Positions 1 to 5,896 of a DNA stretch of 64,000 nucleotides are shown piece after piece. Within the stretch, counting starts at the first letter, position 1; the number at the start of each line of letters is the position of its first letter. Location: the NCBI RefSeq assembly GCF_016583625.1, contig NZ_NRRN01000004.1:1-64000 (forward strand), in the 5' to 3' direction. Origin of the DNA: Halorhodospira abdelmalekii (lineage in GTDB: Bacteria > Pseudomonadota > Gammaproteobacteria > Nitrococcales > Halorhodospiraceae). The notes beneath the pieces were generated by a model. The model searched no databases, was not told where the DNA came from, and worked only from the letters and a program-made list of their open reading frames with translations. A program made the position numbers and the translations under genes.

Positions 1-59
1 GAAGGGGTGGCGGTTTGAGGCAGCGTGAGAAGGATACACGGCCCTACGCAGAGAGGATT

Positions 60-1400
60 ATGACCGTGACAACCAGATTCGAGCGTTTCACACTCAAGGC
101 GCGCGAAGAGCCGCGCACGCGGTTCACGTCCCTGATGGGGCTTCTATGGGAGCCGGAGGGGCTGCGCGAAAGTTTCCGGCGCCAGGCTGGAGGCAAGGCG
201 CCGGGAGTGGATGGGGTTAGGAAAGAGGACTACGCCGAGGGCGTGGAGACACGCCTGGAAGACCTATCGGCGCGGGTACGCCGATTGGGCTATGTGCCTC
301 AGCCGGTGCGGCGCACCTACATTCCGAAGGGGGATGGCCGCATGCGGCCGCTGGGTGTGCCGGCTTTTGAAGATCGGTTGGTGCAGGATCGGCTCAGCCT
401 TATTCTGCAGGCTATTTGGGAGCCGGAGTTTAGGGACTGCTCCTATGGTTTTCGCCCGGGTCGCAGTGCGCACGACGCGCTGCGCCGAGTGGCGGAGGTC
501 ATCACTAATGAACGGACGCAATGGGTGGTAGAAGCCGACATCAAGGGCTTCTACGATCACGTCTCCCATGCCCACCTGTTACGTTTCCTGGAGCATCGCA
601 TTGGGGATCCGAACCTGTTGAGGATCGTCCAGCGGTTCCTGAAGGCGGGCATCATGGAAGATGGGGTGTTCACGGCGAGCGAGGAAGGGACGCCACAAGG
701 CGGGCTGGTCTCACCTGTGCTCAGCAATATCTACCTGCACTACGTGCTCGATCTGTGGTTCGAGAAGCGTTTTGTGCAGGGTTGTGCTGGCAAGGCTTTT
801 CTGATCCGCTACGCTGATGATTATGTGGCCTGTTTTGAGTACGAGTCCGATGCCCGAGCCTTTCTGGAGGCGATGCGTGAGCGGCTGGCCGAGTTTGACC
901 TGGAGACGGAGCCGAGCAAGACCGCGTTGTTGGCGTTTGGCAGCACCCAGCTGGGGTGCGACCGGACACCACGCAAGGGGTCGCGCACGTTCAGTTTCCT
1001 GGGTTTTACTCACTACGTAGGCCGTAGCCGGCGGGGGCGCTTTGTCGTAGGGCGTAAGAGTGACGGCAAGCGTATGGCCAAGAAGCTCAAGGCCCTTAAC
1101 GTCCGCCTACAGGCACTGCGCACGCAGGGTGGAAGCGCGATGGTGGCGTTTCTTGCCCGGCACTTGCGTGGTCACATTCAGTACTACGGGGTCAGTGGTA
1201 ACAGCCGCGAGGTATCCACCTACGTGCACTTTGCGCAACGGATGCTCTTCAAGTGGCTGAACCGGCGGAGCCAGAAACGCTCGCTGAACTGGAAGACGTT
1301 CGCCGAGTACATCGGCCCGCAGCTACCCACTGCACGTATTGTCCATGATCTCTACCCCGTTCCTTGGTGGAGGACTCAAACTGGGAGCCGGATGGTGTAA
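60..1400 (+). CDS. ltrA: Group II intron maturase / reverse transcriptase
   Basis: Intron-encoded protein that folds and splices its intron and copies it into DNA at new sites. The reverse-transcriptase domain fills most of the 446 residues. The catalytic YADD box is at about residues 251-254, with a PQGG motif (EGTPQGGLVSP) before it. The last ~110 residues (GHIQYYGVSGN, then a basic W-rich segment) match the maturase X domain. There is no C-terminal HNH cysteine/histidine pattern. ATG 60 is chosen because AGAGGA lies 6 nt upstream; a TTG at 15 would add 15 residues with no better ribosome site. The stop codon (1398-1400) sits inside domain V of the intron RNA, so translation and catalytic folding share sequence. 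It appears full length. Confidence 0.9.
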   Translation: MTVTTRFERFTLKAREEPRTRFTSLMGLLWEPEGLRESFRRQAGGKAPGVDGVRKEDYAEGVETRLEDLSARVRRLGYVPQPVRRTYIPKGDGRMRPLGVPAFEDRLVQDRLSLILQAIWEPEFRDCSYGFRPGRSAHDALRRVAEVITNERTQWVVEADIKGFYDHVSHAHLLRFLEHRIGDPNLLRIVQRFLKAGIMEDGVFTASEEGTPQGGLVSPVLSNIYLHYVLDLWFEKRFVQGCAGKAFLIRYADDYVACFEYESDARAFLEAMRERLAEFDLETEPSKTALLAFGSTQLGCDRTPRKGSRTFSFLGFTHYVGRSRRGRFVVGRKSDGKRMAKKLKALNVRLQALRTQGGSAMVAFLARHLRGHIQYYGVSGNSREVSTYVHFAQRMLFKWLNRRSQKRSLNWKTFAEYIGPQLPTARIVHDLYPVPWWRTQTGSRMV

Positions 1401-1417
1401 CGCTCCAAGTCCGGTTC
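1385..1417 (+). ncRNA. Group II intron domain V
   Basis: A 33-nt hairpin starting GAGCCGGATG and ending AAGTCCGGTTC. The 5' strand carries the AGC catalytic triad, the GTAA sequence forms the tetraloop end, and the 3' strand re-pairs through CCGG. This is the standard domain V layout. It overlaps the last codons of the maturase gene. Confidence 0.8.
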
Positions 1418-1680
1418 TGCGAGGAGCCGGGAGCCGAGCCGACGCATGGCGGAGATATTGTGGCACCGCCGGGAAACCAGGCGGCAAACAGAGAAAACCA
1501 ACTTCTGCCTAAACGCCGGTGAGGCCCCGGCTTACTCTCCGATTTATTTTCTATTGGTCCACCTGCCTGCTACTTAGCGGAGGGCAGCGGGAAGCCTCGA
1601 AAAAAACCCGCCGTCAGCCTGCTAACCCATTGATTGTGCACGCTGAAACTGGGGTTTTTAGAGGCTCCCAGCGGTCGCCG

Positions 1681-1784
1681 CCTGGAAGCGCCGGCGTCCT
1701 CGCCGGCAAGCATGAGAAGAATGCCGGCGAGGACGCCGGCGCTTCCAGGAAAAGCGCTCGACCATCGCAACGCTTCAGCATGTG
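1681..1784 (+). repeat. REP-like palindromic element, copy 1
   Basis: A perfect 28-bp inverted repeat (1681-1708 with 1722-1749) around a 13-nt spacer, built on GCCGGCGAGGACGCCGGCGC. The unit extends about 35 bp to the right: AAAAGCGCTCGACC followed by a CGCTTCAGC motif also flanks copy 2 near 36010, in the opposite orientation. Shared flanks on one side only show a defined, directional repeat unit of about 100 bp. It resembles repetitive extragenic palindromes. A role in transcript 3' ends or as a transposase substrate is possible but not shown. Confidence 0.7.
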
Positions 1785-1891
1785 TAACAGAGGAGCAGAG
1801 GACAGATGTTGCCTTGCCGTTTGTGCCTGGTCGTTTGTGCCTTCGAAAGCGCAACGCCTGTCGGCAGAAAGCGGACGGGCATGCGGGAGCT

Positions 1892-2024
1892 TGCGGGAGG
1901 AGGGGAGCGGGTCGGGCCGTTGGCCGGTTTTGGGCACGCTACCGCCACAACGGTGTCGCCTGGAGGGGCCCGCTGAGCGGCTTGTTCAGATTGTGAGCTG
2001 TAGGTTAGCACAGTCGGAGAGGGA
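1892..2024 (-). promoter_or_regulatory. JUMPstart/ops leader, orphan copy A
   Basis: On the minus strand this 133-bp stretch is about 80% like the leader at 3015-3144 and contains GGCGGTAGCGTGC (1934-1946), identical to the ops core that recruits RfaH to pausing RNA polymerase at exopolysaccharide, LPS and capsule operons. A TGCTAACCT just upstream (minus strand) could be an extended -10 element. Downstream on the minus strand there is no open gene before the palindrome and the intron, so the operon it once led seems to be gone. Confidence 0.6.
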
Positions 2025-2246
2025 TCGAAACGGAAACGGCTCTCCAAGCAGTTGCCAATCCGTGCTGGGCGTAGGCCCTGCGCACCATCCGAGACGCTCG
2101 AGCCGAAGAGGCGCACATCCGCTGTGGCCCCTGCCACTCGCGTGATGACCCGGCGAACGGCAGCGATCTGCTCTCTGTCCTTGCAGCAGCTGCACGGCCG
2201 CATCCTAACAGCTTCCCGCTGAACGGTTTCTGAACGGTTTCCTGCT

Positions 2247-2564
2247 TTATTCCCGTGTCGGTAAACTGTCCTTGTAGTCGTCATTCATGACATAGTCCTC
2301 CCGATAGGAGCCCCACCAGAGGGTGGCATCCTCTTCGGTGTAATATAGCGACACTTCGTCATTCTCGGCGTTCTCGCCAAACCGGAATTCGAGTTTCATG
2401 CCTCCACCTTCAACGGCGGTTACTCCACTCAACGGAGCCTCAAAAGTAGACCCAAAATAGTTGTAGTCGCGTGGCTGGACATCGCGGACGGAGATATAAC
2501 CGCCAAGTTCGGTGGAGCCGACGCGTGCGTCTACTTCACCTTCATGGCCGGGTGGGGGGCGCAA
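2247..2564 (-). CDS. Hypothetical protein, possibly a truncated gene
   Basis: An open frame of 105 codons whose translation looks protein-like (ELGGYISVRDVQPRDYNYFG, then acidic and aromatic residues such as YYTEEDATLWWGSY). I do not recognise the family. The first ~10 residues (RPPPGHEG) look like spurious read-through, the only start is a TTG, and no ribosome site is visible. The inverted hairpin arm at 2619-2661 lies just upstream. The simplest reading is the C-terminal remainder of a gene cut by the neighbouring element. No signal peptide or membrane segment is seen in what is left. Confidence 0.35.
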   Translation of the reverse strand: MRPPPGHEGEVDARVGSTELGGYISVRDVQPRDYNYFGSTFEAPLSGVTAVEGGGMKLEFRFGENAENDEVSLYYTEEDATLWWGSYREDYVMNDDYKDSLPTRE

Positions 2565-2618
2565 ATCTGCCCCCGATTTCCAATCAGCGCGGTGAGTGGG
2601 TCTTGAGCCAATCCTTTG

Positions 2619-2661
2619 TTGCGCGAGAAACCCTGTCCTTCAGGGCGGGGAGGGATTGCGC
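2619..2661 (+). repeat. IS200/IS605-type terminal hairpin, arm 1
   Basis: Reads TTGCGCGAGAAACCC, then a hairpin stem closed by a TTCA loop, then GGGCGGGGAGGG. Differences from arm 2 fall on opposite sides of the stem and turn G-C pairs into G-U pairs, so pairing is kept in both copies. The stop codon of the regulator gene (2640-2642, minus strand) lies inside the stem. Confidence 0.65.
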
Positions 2662-2996
2662 TCGATTAAGACCCGAGCGGTCTCTACCTCAGCCCGCAGC
2701 GCTTCGATTTCTTCCATCAGGCGTTGGTGCTCTGCGCGCTTGCGCTGCAGGAGCCGATAGGCCAGCTGCGCCTTCTCGCTGACTCCGGCTGGGGTGAGCT
2801 TGTAGAGGTAGCTGCGCTTGTTCTGAGAGCTGGAGAAGTTCTGCGCCTTCACCCAGCCCCGGTCGATGACAGCGCGCACGGCGTAGTTGGTCTTGCCAAC
2901 GGAGAAGCCAAGCGCGCTGGCGATCTGGCGCTGGGAGATGTGAGGGTTTTCGGCGATCAGGCGCAGGATCTGCAGGTGGCGTTCTTCGCTATCCAT
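2640..2996 (-). CDS. EPS-associated MarR-like winged-helix regulator
   Basis: A 118-residue DNA-binding protein. The N-terminal two thirds form a winged helix (ILRLIAENPHISQRQIASAL, then VGKTNYAVRAVIDRGWVKA), followed by a wing rich in S/N/K (NFSSSQNKRSYLY) and a C-terminal helix likely to dimerise (coiled-coil pattern EEIEALRAEVE). This layout matches the EPS-associated MarR family that sits at exopolysaccharide operons together with RfaH. ATG 2996 is chosen because the domain starts there; an upstream frame start would add a poly-proline stretch encoded by the G11 tract. No clear ribosome site precedes it. The last residues (NPSPP) are encoded by the terminal hairpin arm, so the native C-terminus may have been replaced. 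Confidence 0.75.
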   Translation of the reverse strand: MDSEERHLQILRLIAENPHISQRQIASALGFSVGKTNYAVRAVIDRGWVKAQNFSSSQNKRSYLYKLTPAGVSEKAQLAYRLLQRKRAEHQRLMEEIEALRAEVETARVLIERNPSPP

Positions 2997-3014
2997 GGTG
3001 AGAGAGTGCTCTGG

Positions 3015-3144
3015 TGCGGGAGGAGGGGGGGGGGGCGGAGCGGCCGGTTTAGGCACGCTACCGCCACGACGGTGTCGCCTGATGAGGCCCGCCGGGCGGT
3101 CTGTTCAGCTTGTGAGCTCCAGGCTAACACGGTCGGAGAGGGAG
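3015..3144 (-). promoter_or_regulatory. JUMPstart/ops leader of the MarR-like regulator, copy B
   Basis: On the minus strand the core GGCGGTAGCGTGC at 3053-3065 is identical to the RfaH-recruiting ops element, and the regulator ATG follows 57 nt downstream. A TGTTAGCCT sequence upstream could be an extended -10, with TTCACG 18 nt before it as a weak -35. The same order occurs in copy A. A run of eleven C residues (G at 3025-3035 on the plus strand) lies between ops and the start codon. Confidence 0.65.
3025..3035. repeat. Homopolymer tract, eleven G/C
   Basis: Eleven consecutive G on the plus strand (C on the regulator mRNA), in the 5' leader of the MarR-like gene. The orphan leader A has only a run of four at the matching place. 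Tracts of this length slip during replication. Confidence 0.8.
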
Positions 3145-3223
3145 CGTGAAGCATACGCTCTAGCAGGCCCGCGGCGCGCTGCTCTGCAGCCGGGTCGGTG
3201 CGGGTCCTTGGGCAGCCTTATCG

Positions 3224-3241
3224 GGCAGCCCTGAGGCTGCC
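3224..3241. repeat. Perfect short hairpin
   Basis: GGCAGCC and GGCTGCC form a 7-bp stem around CTGA. An additional GGCAGCC at 3211-3217 could pair with the same partner. No T tract follows, so an intrinsic terminator is unlikely. It could be a left-end hairpin of the adjacent element. Confidence 0.4.
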
Positions 3242-3260
3242 TGAATAGGGATATATTATC

Positions 3261-3290
3261 TTGACTATAAAGAGATTTGGGACCTGATAA
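3261..3290 (+). promoter_or_regulatory. Possible sigma70 promoter for the structured RNA
   Basis: TTGACT (3261-3266) and TGATAA (3285-3290) are separated by 18 bp in an AT-rich stretch unusual for this window. Transcription would begin just before the GGCGGTAGTG at 3291 and run into the RNA-like region. This is a motif match only. Confidence 0.35.
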
Positions 3291-3294
3291 GGCG

Positions 3295-3495
3295 GTAGTG
3301 TAAACTTTCAGCCGATTTGTGCCAGACCGCCGCTGCCGCAGCCACTGCCGCAAGGCGGGAGCCGGTTGTCGGCATTCCCGACGGAAGAGGGGGCGTTAAG
3401 CCTCGCGAGATAGGCCCTTTACCGGGCAGAGCCTAGCGGCCCAGTGGGTGGAAGGCCCGCGATACAGATCAACCCACAGCAACTAAGGAGGACGC
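3295..3495 (+). ncRNA. Omega RNA/HEARO-like structured RNA without its nuclease gene
   Basis: The stretch can form stems at 3368-3382 (GTCGG/CCGAC), 3414-3427 (GCCC/GGGC) and 3444-3477 (GTGGGT/ACCCAC). It ends in GCAACTAAGGAGGAC, a strong ribosome-site sequence. The order of elements (GTTAAGCC, CCCAGTGGGTGGAAG, ACCCAC, AAGGAGG) resembles, from memory, the HEARO RNA that precedes IsrB/IscB-type RNA-guided nuclease genes in IS200/IS605-like elements. Here the ribosome site leads into a 13-codon frame starting at GTG 3508 that stops within the terminal hairpin, so no nuclease remains. The identity is inferred by eye and needs a covariance search; the 5' boundary is uncertain. Confidence 0.45.
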
Positions 3496-3527
3496 GAGCA
3501 GGGCCGCGTGATCGTGTTGCGCACGAT

Positions 3528-3570
3528 GCGCCATCCCTCCCTGCCTTGAAGGGCGGGGTTTCTCGCGCAA
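3528..3570 (-). repeat. IS200/IS605-type terminal hairpin, arm 2
   Basis: Inverted partner of the arm at 2619-2661, with five mismatches in 43 positions. On the plus strand it follows the omega RNA-like region and ends four bases before the prpB ATG, so it supplies the immediate leader of prpB. Confidence 0.65.
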
Positions 3571-3574
3571 GATT

Positions 3575-4456
3575 ATGAGTGATCAGCCATCCGCCGGACG
3601 TCGGTTCCGGGAGGCCGTTGCGGCGGAGTGTCCGCTCCAGGTCGTCGGTACCATCAATGCATACTCAGCGCTGCTCGCCGAGCGCGCCGGTTTTCAAGCG
3701 CTCTACGTCTCCGGGGCCGGGGTGGCCAACGCCTCGTTCGGCCTGCCCGATCTGGGCATCACGCAGCTCGGCGATGTGGCCGAGGATGTCCGCCGGATCA
3801 CCGACGTTACCGCGCTGCCTGTGCTGGTCGATATCGACACCGGCTTCGGTGGTGCGTTCAATATCGCGCGCACCATTCGCGAGCTCACCCGCGCCGGTGC
3901 CGGGGCGGTCCATATCGAGGATCAGGTGCAGGCGAAGCGCTGCGGGCATCGCCCCGGGAAAGAGCTGGTCTCGACGGCAGAGATGGTCGATCGGCTAAAG
4001 GCCGCGCTCGATGCCCGCACCGATGAGCAGTTGGTCATCATGGCGCGGACCGATGCACGGGCCTCGGAGGGTCTGGAGGCGGCGATTGAGCGCGCCGAGG
4101 CCTACGTCGAGGCGGGCGCCGATATGGTCTTTGCTGAGGCGATGCACACCCTGGAGGATCTGCAGGCCTTTTCGCAGCGGCTGCCGGTGCCGATCTTGGC
4201 CAATATCACCGAGTTCGGTCAGACGCCTTACTTCACCGTCGCTGAGTTGCAATCGGCCGGGGTCGGTCTGGTGCTCTATCCGCTGTCGGCCTTCCGCGCC
4301 ATGAGTCGGGCGGCTGAGACGGTCTACGCTGCGATTCGCCAGGACGGTACGCAGCAGGGCGTGCTCGAGCAGATGCAGCGGCGCGATGAGCTCTACGAGG
4401 TGCTCGGCTATCACGACTACGAGCGGAAGCTCGATGAGCTCTTCGGCAATCGCTAG
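3575..4456 (+). CDS. prpB: 2-methylisocitrate lyase
   Basis: Cleaves 2-methylisocitrate to pyruvate and succinate, the last step of the methylcitrate cycle that disposes of propionyl-CoA. The 293-residue product has the family's catalytic KRCGH (residues 121-125) and the metal-site DIDTG (86-90). Length is normal for PrpB. The next genes are prpC and prpD on the same strand. The start is fixed by the conserved N-terminus, yet no Shine-Dalgarno sequence precedes it, because the mobile-element arm ends four bases upstream. No PrpR-type regulator lies nearby. A 13-bp direct duplication (4449-4474) spans the stop codon. Confidence 0.93.
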   Translation: MSDQPSAGRRFREAVAAECPLQVVGTINAYSALLAERAGFQALYVSGAGVANASFGLPDLGITQLGDVAEDVRRITDVTALPVLVDIDTGFGGAFNIARTIRELTRAGAGAVHIEDQVQAKRCGHRPGKELVSTAEMVDRLKAALDARTDEQLVIMARTDARASEGLEAAIERAEAYVEAGADMVFAEAMHTLEDLQAFSQRLPVPILANITEFGQTPYFTVAELQSAGVGLVLYPLSAFRAMSRAAETVYAAIRQDGTQQGVLEQMQRRDELYEVLGYHDYERKLDELFGNR

Positions 4457-4621
4457 TCGCGATCGCTAGTCGCGCGACCGCCGCCGAGGCTATGCCGGCC
4501 GACTGGGCGGCTGGCGGCTGGCCGGTTAGCGGCTGGCCGATGGCGGGTGATACGCCTTTGCCACACTTTCCAAGAGGTTGGTTACGCGGTGCAATAGAGC
4601 CGCAAACGGAGGATCGAGACG

Positions 4622-5746
4622 ATGACCGAAAAGAAGATTGGTGGCGCAGGTCTGCGCGGGCAGTCGGCCGGTGAGACGGCGCTCTGCACGGTAGGCCAAG
4701 AGGGCACCGGCCTGACCTATCGGGGCTACGATGTGCGCGATTTGGCCGAGAAGTGTCAGTTTGAGGAGGTCGCCTACCTGCTCCTCTATGGCGAGCTGCC
4801 CAATCAAGCCCAGCTCGATGCCTATAAGCAGCGGTTGATGGGGTTGCGTGAGCTGCCGGCACCGCTCAAGGCCGTGCTGGAGCAGATCCCGCGCGATGCC
4901 CACCCGATGGATGTCATGCGCACCGGCTGCTCGATGCTGGGGACGCTCGAGACCGAACAAGACTTCTCGCAGCAGATGGATGTCGCCGATCGGCTGCTGG
5001 CGGTCTTCCCCTCGATCATCACCTACTGGTACCGCTACAGCCACGAAGGCGTGCGGATCGACACGGCGAGCGACAGCGATTCGATCGGCTCGCACTTTTT
5101 GCACCTGCTGCGTGGTGAGAAGCCGAACGCGCTGCACGAGAACGTCATGCACGTCTCGCTGATCCTCTACGCCGAGCACGAGTTTAACGCCTCGACCTTC
5201 AACGCTCGGGTCTGTGCCTCGACCCTCTCCGATATGCACTCGGCAATCACCGGTGCCATCGGCACGCTGCGCGGTCCGCTGCACGGGGGCGCGAACGAGG
5301 CGGCGATGGAGATGATCGAGCAGTGGTCGAGCCCGGAGGAGGCGAAGCGCGAGCTCAAGGCGATGCTCGATCGCAAAGAGAAGGTGATGGGCTTTGGCCA
5401 CGCCGTCTACCGCGAGGTCGATCCGCGCAACGCCGTGATCAAGGAGTGGTCGCGGAAGTTGGCGCAGGAGGTCGGTGACACCACGCTCTTCCCGGTCTCA
5501 GAGGCGGTAGAGCAGCTGATGTGGGATGAGAAGCGGCTCTTTGCCAACGCCGACTTCTTCCACGCCTCGGCCTACCGCTTTATGGGCATTCCGACCAAGC
5601 TCTTTACCCCGATCTTCGTCATGTCACGCCACAGCGGTTGGGCGGCTCACGTCATGGAGCAGCGGGCGAAGAACCGGATCATCCGTCCGAGCGCCGACTA
5701 CACCGGCCATGGGCTGCGTGAAGTGCCGCCGATAGAGACGCGCTGA
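4622..5746 (+). CDS. prpC: 2-methylcitrate synthase
   Basis: Condenses propionyl-CoA with oxaloacetate to 2-methylcitrate. The 374-residue protein is a short-type citrate synthase: His221 in GPLHGGANEAAM, His260 in VMGFGHAVY and Asp311 in NADFFHASAY fit the catalytic triad. Its place between prpB and prpD decides for methylcitrate rather than citrate synthase. The gap to prpB is 165 bp, with GC-rich repeated GGCTGG/GGCCGG motifs but no clear terminator. GGAGG-like AACGGAGGATC precedes the ATG. Confidence 0.92.
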   Translation: MTEKKIGGAGLRGQSAGETALCTVGQEGTGLTYRGYDVRDLAEKCQFEEVAYLLLYGELPNQAQLDAYKQRLMGLRELPAPLKAVLEQIPRDAHPMDVMRTGCSMLGTLETEQDFSQQMDVADRLLAVFPSIITYWYRYSHEGVRIDTASDSDSIGSHFLHLLRGEKPNALHENVMHVSLILYAEHEFNASTFNARVCASTLSDMHSAITGAIGTLRGPLHGGANEAAMEMIEQWSSPEEAKRELKAMLDRKEKVMGFGHAVYREVDPRNAVIKEWSRKLAQEVGDTTLFPVSEAVEQLMWDEKRLFANADFFHASAYRFMGIPTKLFTPIFVMSRHSGWAAHVMEQRAKNRIIRPSADYTGHGLREVPPIETR

Positions 5747-5896
5747 AACGCGCTGGCGGACGCCCCAGGTGGTCGCTAGCGGTCGCGCAGTGGCGGGCGG
5801 CGGCCCAGCGTTGCGCTATGCAGCGCTGCACACAGCGTTGCACGCAGACCTCAACGGTCCAGTTAACAAGCAAGAGAGAGTGGAGCACTTATAACC

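Larger units (their letters stand above)
1..1543 (+). mobile_element. Group II intron, 3' part (5' end outside window)
   Basis: The window opens inside a group II intron. A maturase/reverse-transcriptase gene (60-1400) is followed by a recognisable domain V at 1385-1417. The 5' exon junction and domains I-III lie before position 1. The 3' end is uncertain: a GCCGG/CCGGC hairpin at 1515-1531 followed by an unpaired A at 1534 and an AT at 1542-1543 would suit a domain VI with branch point, but it lies about 100 nt after domain V, whereas domain VI usually follows domain V within a few bases. The end coordinate is therefore a guess. The maturase lacks an HNH endonuclease domain, as in several bacterial intron classes that use nicked or replication-fork targets. 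Confidence 0.75.
1544..2246. other. Non-coding accessory stretch between intron and a decayed gene
   Basis: About 700 bases without a convincing gene. Open frames exist on both strands, but they run straight through the perfect palindrome at 1681-1749 and the leader copy at 1892-2024, and none encodes a recognisable protein. Apart from these two repeats I see nothing functional. It looks like the remains of an exopolysaccharide-locus boundary that was invaded and trimmed. Confidence 0.5.
2619..3570. mobile_element. Segment bounded by inverted IS200/IS605-type hairpin ends
   Basis: Two 43-bp arms, 2619-2661 (plus) and 3528-3570 (minus), match at 38 of 43 positions in inverted orientation. Each contains GCGCGAGAAAC followed by a C-rich/G-rich hairpin with TTCA in the loop. 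This hairpin type is familiar from the right ends of IS200/IS605-family elements and the last codons of TnpB genes. Between them lie an EPS-type MarR regulator, its ops leader, and a structured stretch like an omega RNA. No transposase or TnpB/IscB gene remains. It may be one composite unit or two neighbouring element remnants. Confidence 0.5.

Noticed and set aside
1519-2145. 208-codon plus-strand open frame after the intron
   Set aside because: It runs through the perfect palindrome and the ops leader and shows no family resemblance; GC-rich sequence keeps many frames open here.
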